Part shown: piece by piece, positions 22,730 to 34,969 of the stretch
How the letters are laid out: every line of letters starts with the position of its first letter
Numbering within the stretch: the stretch's first letter is position 1
NCBI GenBank assembly: GCA_013339765.2
Contig: JABSTR010000962.1
Span: 731,001-795,000, forward strand
DNA from: Haemaphysalis longicornis
Lineage: Eukaryota > Arthropoda > Arachnida > Ixodida > Ixodidae
DNA: 64,000 nucleotides
Direction: 5' to 3'
The notes under the pieces: generated by a model
Database searches by the model: none
What the model was told of the DNA's origin: nothing
What the model saw: only the letters and a program-made list of their open reading frames with translations
Program-made: the position numbers and the translations under genes

Positions 22730-24008
22730 CATTGTTGTTGTGCCCTCAGCATGTCAAAAATTATGGGCACTTGTAATAGAACGACCAGGAAGAATTGCAT
22801 TACATAGCTCCATTATCATATGGTGCGTAACTGCGTATAAATGTATCATACACCACACGCCTGGGTCATGCGCAGAAAATCGAGTCAAATTTTGTATTTT
22901 TCTTTCTGTGCCCACGCGTGACTAAATCGTGGGACCAACATTCTCGTACAGCTGCAGCAGTCTGCCCGGCTTGTAAGCCGAAGTTTTCTTCTGGACCGGT
23001 GCCGTTACACGCAATTCACCTTCCTCCCCCTCCCGTTATCGGTCTTCCTTTTTATTATGCGCAATTGATTGACTTAACAAGCTACTTTAGGATATTAGTC
23101 AAAATATCAAACGCATTCCTTAGTGTAAATTCGCACGGGTGTGCGCAAATCAGTGTCATGATCCCCAAGGAGTTCCAATACTTGCGTGTAATAAAACACA
23201 AACTCGACTTTCCGCGAGTGCATGCAACGCCACCAAGTGACACACCCCGAAATCGTGGTGTGTCACCCTTACGAGGCCTAGTTTGTGCTAATGTCGCTTC
23301 ACAAAGCGTGAACAGAACTGAAGTGCTGTCGTCCTCAATATGGCACTCATACCATTAGTGAACACTCTCCTCAAGAGGTGAGGACGCATGACATGCGTCA
23401 GGCGGTGACGTAGCGTATTGGCTTCCTCGATAAACCTGGCGCACCGTCGCGCGGTGGTTATTGGTTTCCTCTTCGCGCACCGAGAGAGTCGACGGAACGC
23501 CAGGGGTGCCATCCCAAGATGCATCGCGAACGGAGGCGGAGAATCGGTTTCCTCCGCCGTGAGCTGCAGCGACGGTGCGTCGACGCACTCGTCAGTGAGG
23601 GCGGAAATGACCGTATAGTGTTGCTGAGAAGGATGCGTCGATTGCGTATTCAACAGACAATGATGCGACGGGCTCGGAACGGCTAGAGATTGCATATGTG
23701 CACGCAAACATTGTTTGCGGAGTAGGAATTGGCTTACAGCAAAAAGGGCTGCACGGCCAGCCAGTAGGAGTAAATATTGGAGCTTCGCATTCGTTTTATG
23801 CGAATGAGCTGTCAGTCGCAGTCACTGTAGTGCCGATTTCAATTTCAATCTCAATTTATTTCCCTTCCCAGGAGCAAAGGGCTCGGAAATAAAAGCTCTA
23901 GTGAGCTTGACTAATGTTCCCGAGCCCAACAGAGTATGGCAGCATGCATTTACAACAATGCAATCACAATCTAGCGTGTTGCAAAAAAAAAAGAACATCC
24001 CTGTGGTT
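22730..24008. other. intergenic, no gene recognised
   Basis: A short hairpin, GTGACACACC...GGTGTGTCAC, lies at 23239-23268. The GC-rich ORFs at 23288-23707 have no recognisable domain. Confidence 0.4.
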
Positions 24009-24152
24009 AATCGACCAGATTTAGGGGAAATCCCCAAGGTGTAGTAAGTATAGCTTTCCTTTTTTGCTGTATGACTGCCTTTAGGTGGTTGTCAAGCATT
24101 CCTTCGCAGAAACGTACTCCACCTTGGGGATTTCCCCTCAATCTGGTCGATT
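24009..24152. repeat. inverted repeat, about 33-bp arms, 77-bp loop
   Basis: The arm 24009-24041 (AATCGACCAGATTTAGGGG...) is matched in reverse by 24119-24152 with very few mismatches. It stands directly upstream of the tRNA-like sequence at 24214. Confidence 0.85.
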
Positions 24153-24213
24153 GACACCTGTCCATCACTTCGAGTTGTTGATGAATTCGCTCTCGCGCTT
24201 CCAACGATTTGCC

Positions 24214-24286
24214 TCCTGGTTAGCTCAGCTTGTAGAGTGACTGCTCCGGTTAAGCGGTGGTACCGGGTTTGAATCCTAGACCAGGA
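24214..24286 (+). repeat. tRNA-like 73-nt unit (SINE head or tRNA pseudogene)
   Basis: It folds as a cloverleaf: a perfect 7-bp acceptor stem (TCCTGGT/ACCAGGA), D stem GCTC/GAGT, a 6-bp anticodon stem with loop CCGGTTA, and T arm CCGGG-TTTGAAT-CCTAG with mismatches. The loop has C instead of the invariant T at position 33, and the T stem is weak, so a working tRNA is doubtful. A T5 run follows at about 24291. I favour a tRNA-derived SINE. Confidence 0.5.
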
Positions 24287-25214
24287 CGAATTTTTCAACT
24301 GCGAAATTCTAGAAAGCTGTACAGCTTTCATTTGTAGCCGTATGGCTGCATTGAGGTGGATGTCAAATTTTCCTTCGCTTCACATCCCTATGGTACACAG
24401 CATTATAACGAAGCAAAGTAGTATATCATTTACACAATCTTAAAGAAAAGGAAGAGATCGGTATAACAAATTGAGCAAACAGAGAAGTGCATGACAGCAC
24501 AAATACATGTAATAAGACAGTTTTAGAAGAGCAACACTAAAAAATGCAACAATTCAAATTCAAATGCGAGAAATTCAAATTGAACAATTCAATTCAGATG
24601 CAACAATCACAAAAGAGCAAAAAATACACGCAATGAAAACATCAATCTCGAAAAGAAATTAAAAGAAAGAGGTGAATACATTTTGTTATGGCTTCAAGTT
24701 TATGCAAAAGAATACAGGTGCGATAGGGAGCATGAACGAATATCTAATCCATTTCTCGCTAAGCGTATAAAAGTGAAGGAAGGTGTGACGCAGCATTCGC
24801 GTGCCGTAATTGGTCCTAGGCATCCTTATGAATTTTTAGTGTAGCGCAACGTAAGATAAACTATGAAGGGCGTACATATATTGCCGTAGTAGAGGGACAG
24901 GCCGTGGCTGCAGGCACTCGCGTAGTGTGACGCTCTCGGAAGACGAGAAGCTGGTTGTAGGTGGCTGTTTGGTAGAGTACGTTGTCGCGCATGTGTGAGG
25001 AATATAGGTTGTGGGGTGGCTTTCCATAGAATAAGTTTGCAGCATCGCTGTGTCATACTGAGCTGCTTTATTAAAAATTTTGTTATTAAAACATTTTCAT
25101 GAGTTTCTGCCATGGCCCAAGAGATGGCGCTAGTGTAGAACCGCTCATCCCCGATTCGCAAGAGGCCGTGCGAATGATAGTGGCAGGAAGAATACCACTT
25201 GCACATCGAAAGGT

Positions 25215-25560
25215 ACTTCCGGAATCCCTCGATTAATTCACAACATTACGTGTACCCCCGGACACGAGGGACTGCCGGGTAACAAGGTGGTGAACAGGCG
25301 AGCGTGCGACTTCACTCACCACCCCCCTGTGACCGACGCCTTACGATACCTTAGCACCACTACATGCAGTGAATACCTACAAACTGCCAGAAGAGAGCGG
25401 GCTACATATCCAGTCGCGCAACGCGAACTAACGGAAACTAAAGCCCAGATGCTACGTAACATTCAAACGAGCCTTTATACATCAATCTCGTTGGGCCTAA
25501 CAACAAACCTAATGCCGAGCAGGCCTAACAAGCAGGCCTAACAACAAACCTAATGCCGAC
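25215..25560 (+). mobile_element. fragment of a non-LTR retrotransposon, RNase H C-terminus
   Basis: Translation gives ITCTPGHEGLPGNKVVNRRA, the last RNase H block (PxHxGxxGNExAD) of R1/CR1-like LINEs, followed by the usual weakly conserved tail. It is only a fragment, with no start or tail. Confidence 0.6.
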
Positions 25561-27080
25561 ATTATGCGCAGTTTCAGTCCCATGAGCAGGAGCTATATGT
25601 TCGGTGCAATCTTCGGCTGCAAGCACTGGCGGCAAGGCCAATGCCTTTTCACCACTGTCCTTCCTTGCAGGACCTTGGTCATTTATTTGTTCACAGAACA
25701 GTATTGCACATCACTGTGTGTTCTTTTCTTTTTTTCAAGGTTTTTCGCCTGCAGAGGCTGGCGGACGCCGCAGGTAACAAGACGAATTCTTTTGAGGCGA
25801 CCATTAATTTTTATGATGCCAGTGCTGTTTGATGCATAAGCTGTTTGTTATATCAGTGGTCTGCAAGCAAGAAGTTTTGACAAATGCAATGGAAACTACA
25901 CAAAGAGCTTGCGCTAGGCAAACGCTTCATAAACTCGAATATTTGGGTCCCTCACACAGCTCCGAGGTTGAAGGTGAAAAACCGAACCAAAGGGGGGCTG
26001 GGGCATGCCCTCATTGAAACAAGACCAGGAGGATATGGGTCTACTTAGTGGCAGAACTAACCATTTGCATCACTGTTGGGTTTGATAAATAAAACAAGGA
26101 TGACGTTGAGAAGGTGGTATAGCTCACTAACGCCAAGCATGTTCAGTATTCTAACTTCAAGGCACCCTTGCAACACTCTTTGAGCAGTGCTAGTAAACCT
26201 GTGCTATGTTTATCATACACTGCCAGGAATACCTGCGCCAAATATCACACGGCTACGTGAAGCGGTGAGCGCGCAAATCGCTGTGAAATACGCGGAAAAA
26301 CCAACCGCGCTCTCTTCAATTTTCCTCATTATGCTCTTCTGTCATGGCCTAAACGACGTCATTGAGGCCATGGCTGCCTATTCGCTGTCGGTGGTCAACT
26401 TCGCGTGGATACAAGGACCACATCATGGCCCCCTGCTCCGATTCCTTCGGGAATCCGGGGTGTATCTATACATTTAGTTCCCCGTTATGCTGAATAGCAA
26501 ACTTCCGCAATAAAAAAAAAACTTCGCGGCTTATTTGTCGCATTTCCTGTGACGATCCGCCGTCGTCGCCGCTGCGTACCAACCTCTTCTATGCCTGAAC
26601 CTGCACGAACAGTTTTGCCGTTTCCTTTGTGTTTTGAGTGCGCACGGAGTGTGAGCGATGAGCTCAATACTCCCCTTTCAACGACACCATTCGACAACAA
26701 ACGTTTAATTCAAAAACGCCCTACCAGCCCCAGCGCTTGCTTGCGAGGAGGCAGCCATGGCGGCTTTTTTGTAGCACCAGAGCGGAAATAGACCCCTCCA
26801 CGTTGCGGAGAAAAGGAGAACACTCCCCGGCATATTATATATGGAAGGCCGCGGAAAAGAACGCCGCGAGCCGCCCCCTCTCCGGGAGAGGGCGCGCAGC
26901 TTTCGTCGCGTTGTCCGTGGTCGAGTTCAGAGGGAACAATTATGCGCAATTTCTCATCGCGCGTGGTTTCGGTGATAGTGAACGGATGTTAATTATTCTT
27001 GCGGGAGGAGAATGCTGGGACAATAGACTTTACCGCAAAATACATTCCGAGTAGTCGATGGTAACTGCTGCAGGGCCCCT

Positions 27081-27270
27081 TTAAGGGGGGTACACTACTT
27101 TTAAAACAGCGCTCTTTAATTTTTAAGCAAACTTTGTGAAACTTGCCAGTCTTGCTGCTTTTTTCCTACTTATTTCAGAAATGTAACTTTTTTAGTCTGT
27201 GAATTAGTTCCCGTAGTAATTAGTGGTAATTCTTCATTTTTGGAGGAACCATATAGACAAGAACTTTCAC
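27081..27270. mobile_element. single arm of the 42305-42941 foldback family
   Basis: It starts TTAAGGGGGGTACACTAC and continues with CTCTTTAATTTTTAAGCAAAC, GCCAGTCTTGCTGCTTTTTTCC and a region matching the left arm at 42305-42490. No inverted partner is nearby. Confidence 0.65.
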
Positions 27271-27717
27271 TTTGCACTGGGCGCCGCCATTTTTTGACGA
27301 CCGGTGCGCCAGCTGGCGGGCATTTCTTGGGGACTGCGTTGCGAGCAGACGATGCCGCAGTCACACGCTGTTGTTCCGTGCCGTGCCTGGATATCAGACG
27401 TCCCAGTGGCACCAAAAATCGGTAAGTGTCATTTATTCGGTATGTAAGCAGCGCGAAGTTGAACAGTGCTTTAAGGAGAACGTTCAAAACGTCCGAGAGC
27501 TGTCAGGTTTGCCCGTGAATTCCGTTCTCAGCCCGCTAAGGCGGCGTGCCACCCTACGCACACTTTGTCCTGTGAGGTTACGTTTCGCCGTGCCAGCAGG
27601 GCATTCTATGTTCATTTTATTGACGGGAAGCCAACAAAAATCAGCCCTACACATATATGCTGCAGCACTGGTACGCGAAAAAGGCGAGCCGAAAGCGAAA
27701 TAGTAGCGTCGCGGTGG

Positions 27718-28230
27718 CGGAGCACGCCCGGTCGTGTCGGTAATTAAAGTGCTGTTGGTGGTTCCCACCCACCACTGAAACGCAAAAGTTCTTTAGAGCA
27801 AGCAGACGGCCGTGAAATCTTGGTGTACCTAATACGTTGCTCCTGTGTTTGTAGCAGAAAATAGTGTTATGCGGCGGCAAATATGTCTCCTGCGAGGCTG
27901 CGAAGGCCTGCTACGCACGCTCAGAAGTCAGTGGTTTGGTACATTCAGCGAATGCCTCTGATCGCGGGGTAGGGCAAATTTATAAGCATGGCATCCTGCT
28001 GCCGGTGCGCGAACTTGAGTCGGTTCTTAAACCAGGCCACGATATATTCGATTTGCCTGTGCAGGTCGTAGACGTTACATGCTCATAAAAGTAAAATATC
28101 TTTTAACAATATCTGCCGCCGCATAACATGCTTATAAACATGCGTAACATGCTCACAAGAACTTTTGCGTTTCAGCGGCGAGTGGGAACCGCACAGCAAT
28201 TTAATTACCGACACGACCGGGCGTGCTCCG
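27718..28230. mobile_element. foldback (inverted-repeat) MITE
   Basis: The left end CGGAGCACGCCCGGTCGTGT with GGTAATTAAA pairs with the right end (to 28230) as an inverted copy. The arms include GAAACGCAAAAGTTCT and ATGCGGCGGCA on one side and their complements on the other, around an unrelated centre. Confidence 0.8.
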
Positions 28231-28239
28231 CCCGGCCAT

Positions 28240-28960
28240 GGGTGTTCATGGGTGTTATTGGTTTCATAAACCTTCAGCACATGTGTTCATTGGTTTTATT
28301 TGCATCTGTTCACCACTACAACATATGTCAGACGTACAACCGTTTACGGCTTTTGTTTCATAGCTTTCTGGTTTCTGAATTCAGTTACATGTCTTCTTCA
28401 TTACCTTCACCTCTGAAATAGCTTTGTCTGTTGGTTTGTTTATAGTTACAATAAATGCCAGATGATCAATAGTTAATTGCTTTTATTCCATAGTTTGTTG
28501 GTTTTACACACCAATTACGTGTATTGGTCACTTATTTTATTTGTGAAATATTTTGTTTGTTTGCTCCACACGTCACCTGTCAGACGTGCACAAGTTTATT
28601 GTTATTTTGATCAATGTATTTCATTGGTTATCTAAACCAATTACAGATACTGTTTGTTCATTTTACTTGTGAAATAGTCTTGTTTTTAAAAACTATTACA
28701 CATGCCTGACATGTAAGAGTTTGTTGCTTCTCTTTCATAGTTTATAGGTTGTGTCAATGGTTTATTCTGTTCAGCAGTTTTACTTTTTAATGTTCATTTG
28801 TTCACCATAAAGACAAAATATGCCAGCCATGTAATAGTTTAGCGGTTTTATTTCGTACTTCATTCGGTTTTAGTGCTATACACAGTGGTATTTACAAATA
28901 ATTTGTTTTACCTCCTGTGCTGTTTGTTTGCTTTATCCGCTGTAATGTTCACATGTTGCG
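28240..28960. repeat. degenerate T-rich tandem repeat, period about 125-130 bp
   Basis: Four to five diverged units each contain variants of TTTCATAGTTT.TTGGTTT, ATTACATGT, TTATTTGTGAAATA and GTCAGACGTGCACAAGTTT. It lies just beyond the 3' end of the RPTP gene. Confidence 0.6.
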
Positions 28961-29173
28961 AATAAAGCTGAAGCTTGTTTCAGAGCACACTGTCCTTATT
29001 AGTCTGCTGCCATACTGCCTACAATACCCGAGACTAAGGTTTGAGTAGCTGAATTCGCACTCTTATTTTTTGCTGCTTATTTTACTTCTGCATCCACAGC
29101 ACGTGTCAGACTTCTGTAAAAAAATTATCCCGGGCTATCCACCAGACAAAATGCAATCGTATTTTAAAATCTC

Positions 29174-29179
29174 TTTATT
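29174..29179 (-). other. polyadenylation signal (AATAAA on minus) of the RPTP gene
   Basis: It is the first AATAAA downstream of the stop at 29313, about 134 bases away on the minus strand. It is the likely 3' end of the transcript. Confidence 0.55.
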
Positions 29180-29312
29180 TTTTCTGAACCAACACTGTAG
29201 TCAGTAAGCACATTCTGTTGGGAAGAATACTACTTTTTCACAAAGTGTTGATTGCGCGCGCGGAACACAGCTAGTGCTACAGGCGGCCCCTCTTCAATTC
29301 TTCACGATGGTG

Positions 29313-29390
29313 TCACTGCCTGAAGTTAGCGTACATCTCAAAGTTATCCAGGTAGGCGATGGCTGCGTCGTAGCAGAACTTGTACTGGTC
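29313..29390 (-). CDS. RPTP terminal coding exon (end of D2)
   Basis: The acceptor ATATTTCAG precedes DQYKFCYDAAIAYLDNFEMY, and TGA follows after 25 codons. DQYKFCY is the Q-loop/final helix start of PTP domains and closely resembles the C-terminus of type R2B receptors (PTPRK/M/T/U). Phase 0 joins the exon at 31804. Confidence 0.92.
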   Translation of the reverse strand, partial: DQYKFCYDAAIAYLDNFEMYANFRQ

Positions 29391-31479
29391 CTGAAATATG
29401 GAAAAGGTTGTTGTTCTTTCCAAGTGCCAACTGTATTTAGAAACAATCAGTGCTCTGTATGAATTATAATTACATCTCCACTGTAAGAATAATCAAAAAC
29501 CCCTCAATATTAACTTACCAAACAAAAAGCTTGTACAAGCATTGTTTCTTTTGTGCACACGGGAGCAGGAAACAGCACGAAAACCTTGCACAGAAAGTGA
29601 AATTGGTTTTGTGCTGGAGCAACATCCATGAAATTGTACAATCTTGCAAGGCACTCTAACTCTTTCGTTAGGCACCTAGTAAAAATCGGTCAGTTTGAGC
29701 GTTACCTTGGGAGTCTCTTTCATAGCGTTCTAGGCGTTTCTGAAACAAGTACAACTATTTGGAGTTAGCTCAAAAAATGCCCTTTCAAAATCAATTTTGT
29801 TTTCACTTTTGCAACAAAAAGGGTTTTTGACACACGTTCCCGTCACCTCGGTGTGGAAAAGGGGTGTGGTCGTCGCGCGTCAGTGCTACCAAAGATGAAT
29901 GTGTGCCACTCGTAATATGGTGAATCAGAAGATGATTTTCAAACATCACGTTTGCACTCCGAGGGTAATATTCCTGAAATCAGCTGAAAATATAAGCAGT
30001 CCCTGTTTGCAAAGCTACTTTATAATTTTAGGCAGTTTTATTGCCTTTGCGCACGTTGTTCTAAGTTGTGTTGTAGTTCTACTTACCACAGGGCTATTCA
30101 CAAACAGTTCACAACAGTTTGTTTCGTTTCTGCATAAATGAATATTTGGCGCTACTACGCAGTAACCCAACTTAGCCTACCTGGCATGGTGCCTTGAGGG
30201 TCCGCAACTGATCCTCGAAAAAAGCATGCCGCTCTTGATTTCACACATCCCTAATCCGATTTCTGCGATAAGAACTTCCGACGCAAGTCAAAAGATAACA
30301 CCTAGTCGCCAATTATCGGTTCCGACAAGGAGAGTGCTTCAAACCGGCCTTACACACCGCCAGCTGTTCACCTGCCAGTTTCATTTTCCGGGGGTCTAGT
30401 TTCGCGTCTTATTTGAACTGTCTATTCGGATGGAGTCTCTAATACGTTTTGTACTGTTTGATTTTAAAAATTTTAGGTGGCGCTGCAATGCAGGAGGCTC
30501 ATAGTACTATCGCTTTCACCCCGAAACATTTATTCGGCCAAAATTTGCAGCGCACGATTCTAGCGCATCGCATCTCATTCTTGTAAGCAGGGTTAAAATA
30601 GAAGTCAGAACATGATAATAAACTTCAAGTTTAAGCTTCGAGAGATAACTGGCAGTCAACGTCATCAAGCATCAACCGCCGAGTTTTGTTTTCAACTCCA
30701 TGCATGTTTTTCCGCATCACGTGCTTGTTCCGAATACTGTGCTAGCCTTAAACGCAAAGTCAGTCATTGAAAAGATGTTTTTAAGTCACGTGGGGACAAA
30801 TTGGTGCTTCTGACAATGTCAAACCGCCAGGTTTTTTCCCGGGAACCACCCAAAATTGCACATTTTGAAATGGAGGTTGCGCTTCACTGCATGACACGGG
30901 CACCACGCATGCTAACCTTTTTTTATATATCTGGCAAACTGTTCCGTGCAAGTCAACATTTTTTTCTGGGACATGTTTTTGAAATTAATGTTTCCCAAAA
31001 AATGTATATTACAAATTTTTTCTTCTATCTGTAGTTTGTTATAGACAACTTCTTTTTTATCATTTTCTGCGACAGCTTGACGAAAGTTTTGATTTTGATT
31101 TTTTTTCGCAACGGTGATACGTGAAAACATTTTAAAAACTGGTGTTATTGGACAGGGCATTAAAAGGTGGAAGCGGCTTGCTGCACGGTTGATTCTTTCT
31201 GATTACAAACTCCGATCATCCGTTACTAATATGTTAAAACAGCTTGAGTTAAAGCCACTCCAGTAGCGTCGGCAGATTGCCAAACTGAAGTTTTTGTATC
31301 TGCTTTATCACAGAAATATTGCTTGAATAGTTATACATATCTACTCCCAGCCCCACGCACTTCAGCCTGACTGAACCACTCAAAAACCATACGACCGTAC
31401 TTCGCCTGTACTAAAGTATTTCAAAAATCCTTTTCCCCTTTGCCATCTGATTTTGTGGAGTGCTGTGATGCAAATTTTC
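29391..31479. other. RPTP intron, nothing recognised
   Basis: AT-rich sequence with short ORFs only and no domain or RNA gene that I can support. Confidence 0.4.
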
Positions 31480-31548
31480 TTGACTGCTTGTTATCGTTTC
31501 TGTAACCCTCCCTGCTTCGGCAGCAATGCTGTCTGGAGGATAAGGAAA

Positions 31549-31584
<36 letters not shown>

Positions 31585-31595
31585 AAATAATATGC
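31480..31595. repeat. LINE 3'-tail-like segment with (AAAT)n microsatellite
   Basis: GTCTGGAGGATAAGG is followed by about ten AAAT units. This is how many RTE/CR1-type LINE 3' ends look; no coding part is attached. Confidence 0.55.
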
Positions 31596-31803
31596 ATTTT
31601 GTGTTCCCGTAATTAGTGCCTAAATAATATTTTTTAGAAGAAAAAACCTTTTCTTGGATCCCTAAAAATCGGTCAATTATTCCGCAGTAACAAAACAGTT
31701 AAGGCAGGCCACTCTTCTCAGTGAGGCTCAAGCTGAGAGCCCCATCCTCTGTTAGAACGCGTCTCTCTTGGGCAGAAGAAAGAATAAAGAACACTAGGCT
31801 TAC

Positions 31804-31939
31804 GCTATCCACGATGAATTGTGGCCGGTTCTCCCGAACGATCCTTGTGGCATAGAAGACGTCCACCTCCTGCTCACACTTTAGCTTCTCCAAGACGAGC
31901 GCGCAGCAGCAGAAGAGTCCACTGGCAAAGCATCCGTTC
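31804..31939 (-). CDS. RPTP D2 exon with degenerate catalytic loop
   Basis: 136 bp, acceptor TTGTGTAG, donor AGC|GTAAGC. With the preceding exon it gives VQC-RNGCFASGLF, which replaces HC-SAGxGRTG: the Cys is kept, but the Arg six residues later is Ala, so the CX5R motif is lost. VDVFYATRIVRENRP is the following conserved helix. The exon length equals its D1 counterpart (47586-47721), evidence of domain duplication with conserved gene structure. Confidence 0.93.
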
Positions 31940-32314
31940 CTACACAAGAAAAAAATAACCGTGCCTTAGGAGAGGTGCTCTTATAGGGGCCATTTCCACT
32001 AAACTTTCACCCTCGCATTTAGACATTGAAGGATATCACTGGGTGTAAAAATTATGATGCTGGGCACACTAAAAAAACTGGTAGCAAGGTTTGCATGATT
32101 CTGCACTCTATCTGTAACAAAAGACTTGAAACTCAAAACACACTGAGTTTCTTTCCCTCAGTACTGTCACCCAGACTGAAGACAACACAGGAAACCAGTA
32201 ATTCACTCAAGGGGTTCGAAGTAAATCATGTCCCCACCAAACAATTGCCGCGCCTTTGCCCTTAGGTGACTGGGGTGAAGGGGAACGAAGTGTGTGACTG
32301 CCCCGCCACGCTAC

Positions 32315-32457
32315 CTGCACTGCACTAGGATGATTTTGTCGTCGGACTGTTGCTGCCAGCGTTCCACGTGATCCACCAGGTCCACCATCTGTTCTGGGCT
32401 CTTCCAAGTCGAGCGATGGAAGTGCCTCACTGTCACCGCACCTGAAGAACCGGGTCC
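32315..32457 (-). CDS. RPTP D2 exon (WPD-loop region)
   Basis: 143 bp, acceptor GTTTTCAG, donor TGCAG|GTAGCG, phase 2 out. TVRHFHRSTWKSPEQMVDLV occupies the place of the WPD loop; W is followed by Lys-Ser instead of Pro-Asp, so the general-acid Asp is missing. It ends with KIILVQC, the D2 counterpart of VVVHC. Confidence 0.92.
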
Positions 32458-32933
32458 CTGAAAACAATCGTGCTGGTACATGCTGTCACTCCTTTCACCA
32501 GCCTTTTAGGTCAGCACGCGGGTCGCTCCACACAAGCGCTGCACAAGTGCACATGCGACGCTTCGCTGACTTTACGCTAGTAGGAAATCTAAGGCCAATT
32601 GAAGGCGGGAGAAGAGTCAGCGAAGTCAATATAGGTACTAAGAAAATAATATCACCTGAAACTTTTACCGTACAGCGCAAAACTAGGGAGCAGGAAGCAC
32701 TTTTTGCGCTGGGTAAACAAGCACAGCGGTCAGCAGCACGACCGCACATCTGCGAACGCTTTTCCGCCAAAGAAATGCAATTGCTAGACGTGAGATATTG
32801 TGGAAGTTTGGGGACACTTACTGCAGGAGTGATATACAACAAATAGTCACATAAAGTACTTAAAATGCTTAAAATAAATAAAAGTGTAAACTGGTCATAC
32901 ATTATAAACCTTATATATCCAAACCGGCCAGCG

Positions 32934-33010
32934 CCGGCTCGTGGCCTAGCGGTCTGAGGCGCTGGAATTTGTTTTGAAAGTCGCAAGTTCGAAACCCCGG
33001 GGGTCCATGT
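32934..33010 (+). repeat. tRNA-like SINE head
   Basis: GTGGCCTAGCGGTC resembles an A box, and CAAGTTCGAAACCCC is a near-consensus B box; a T9 run follows at 33011. Stems do not pair fully. It is probably a tRNA-derived SINE in an RPTP intron. Confidence 0.5.
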
Positions 33011-34221
33011 ATTTTTTTTTGTAAGTTGATTTTTTCGTATGCGGCCGATGTTTTCTGAACTGAATTCACCATTTTTGGGCCGTAACGTTCACTGCTCCAC
33101 GAGCGAGATCGCAGAACGCGCGCATACTGACAATGACGCGCTAGCGAGTTCTCGTTGGCCTGCTGTTGCCACAAGCACCGACTGGTTGCGGGCAGTGGGC
33201 CCAGGCCTGAATCAGCACACCCTTGGCCTGGTGCGAACTAGCTTTTTACGAGCAGACATGAGTGAGGCAAGCTCCGAATATGCGGGAAAAGCGCATGACA
33301 TTTGAGAGTCTGCGGTGACGCGGAGGGCGTTCATCCACTGCGTAGGCCTCGTCTAGTGATTTCTACGATTCCAAGCCGCCCTGGGAGGTTTATCTTAGAC
33401 ATTTGACAGCCGACAACATGGCAGAAGCGCGGTACGGCGATAATTGAGAAATCGAGAATGCCCATCCAACAACGCCATCAAATGTCAAGCATGTTGTTTT
33501 ACAGAACCGAAACCGAAATAGGTCAGCAGGTAAGGGTAAACTTTATTTGAGAAACGTTTCAGGAATTTACCTTGCTACTTTGCTTCAAATGGGACAACGT
33601 ATGAATTTAATGATAACCCGATCAAAACACAATCTGAGCCAACTGACTCAGCTTTGTCAAAAAGGCTACCCTGCAAGTCAAGGAAGCAGCTCTGACTAAG
33701 GTTCGGTCAATGCAAATAAAACCTTCGGAAGTACAAGGCAGTCCCGGTCCACAAATAAAGCAATGCAGGCCGGCATTGTAGTTATACGAAATCCGATTAT
33801 ACGACTGCAATGCTAGGCAGCCAGTATTTCTATCGCGTTCCCTTTTAAAAAATATCTGCAGCAAAAATTTACCTGTTGGATATTTGTGCACAGGAAAAAA
33901 TGCACGCATGTATCAATAAATTTCACCACAGCCATTGTAGCAGTTATGCATGAGCACAGTTTTGTTGGTAGAGATAGAGTGCTTCTTTTAACGTAACTGC
34001 TTATCTAGTGCTATGCGTGATGTCTATAGCCAACAACTGATCATATCACTTGACGAATGGTTGAAGTAAACCTGCTGTTGCACAGTCAAGGGCAGCCTGC
34101 AGTACTTTGAGTCCCAAACTATTTGCATACAATGGGCTTGTATTATAGGTCAGTTAATAAAATTGCTAACTCCATTTCTTCATATTTTGCAGCACGGCAT
34201 CAGCAGATCACAAAAATTGTG
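33011..34221. other. RPTP intron, nothing recognised
   Basis: No exon or element could be defined apart from scattered short repeats. Confidence 0.4.
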
Positions 34222-34241
34222 CTCTCTCTCTCTCTCTCTCT
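34222..34241. repeat. (CT)n microsatellite
   Basis: Ten CT units in an RPTP intron. Confidence 0.95.
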
Positions 34242-34375
34242 TGCAACAGAATCAAGCTGTTATACCCGAACTTTTTCTCACACTTGAGCAGTGCTCTACG
34301 GCTCTATTTGGTCTGGTCTCCGCTGCAGTCTGCTAATGCAACCAAACTTGCAGTAAGCAGTCACACATGTCCCAC

Positions 34376-34495
34376 CTTATGTTTGGACGTGATCTTGAAC
34401 ACTTGAATGGACATGTCATTCACGTTCAGGCTCTCCAAGCACTCGACCCTTTGGTCCCCATAGCGGAGGGAGCCTTCTTTGGGCCAGAAGGGAAC
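34376..34495 (-). CDS. RPTP D2 exon (central beta-sheet)
   Basis: 40 codons in phase 0 on both sides; acceptor CTGTCGCAG, donor AAG|GTGGGA. VPFWPKEGSLRYGDQRVECL matches the YWP...YG..V stretch of PTP domains. Confidence 0.92.
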
Positions 34496-34969
34496 CTGCG
34501 ACAGATAAATAGAGGCTTATCACAATTGGGGCGGGATGGAAATGCCACAGCGTCCCGTAAAATACTTCAGATTGTCACGAAATATCAAGCATGCACCCAC
34601 TGAAAACTTGGAGATAATCGGGAAAAAATAGGGAGGAGGTGCTTCTACAGTGCAACGGAGGAAATACAGGAGCATGTGATTACGTGGGCTCCTGTTTGGT
34701 CCAACTGCAAAAATAAAAGCGGTTGCAGCGTTAAGTTTGAAACTGAAGTGTCCTCTGTAGCCCTGACCTGAAAAACAAGGGGGGGAGGGGAAAGAAGGCG
34801 GGCAATTTCAGCCCTCAGCTTGGTAGACACCTGTATTGGGAAAGGCAATGTAATCTCATGACGTTCGGACAAACGTGCATATTTACGAGACACGCAGGCC
34901 ATGCAAGGGCAACTATCTTAGCAGAACCTTTCTGTTTTAGTGTGCCAAAACTTGTAACCACACAAGTCT

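Noticed and set aside
26187..26477. 96-residue plus-strand ORF with a hydrophobic segment
   Set aside because: No domain, start context or splice partners recognised; lies in repeat-rich intergenic sequence.
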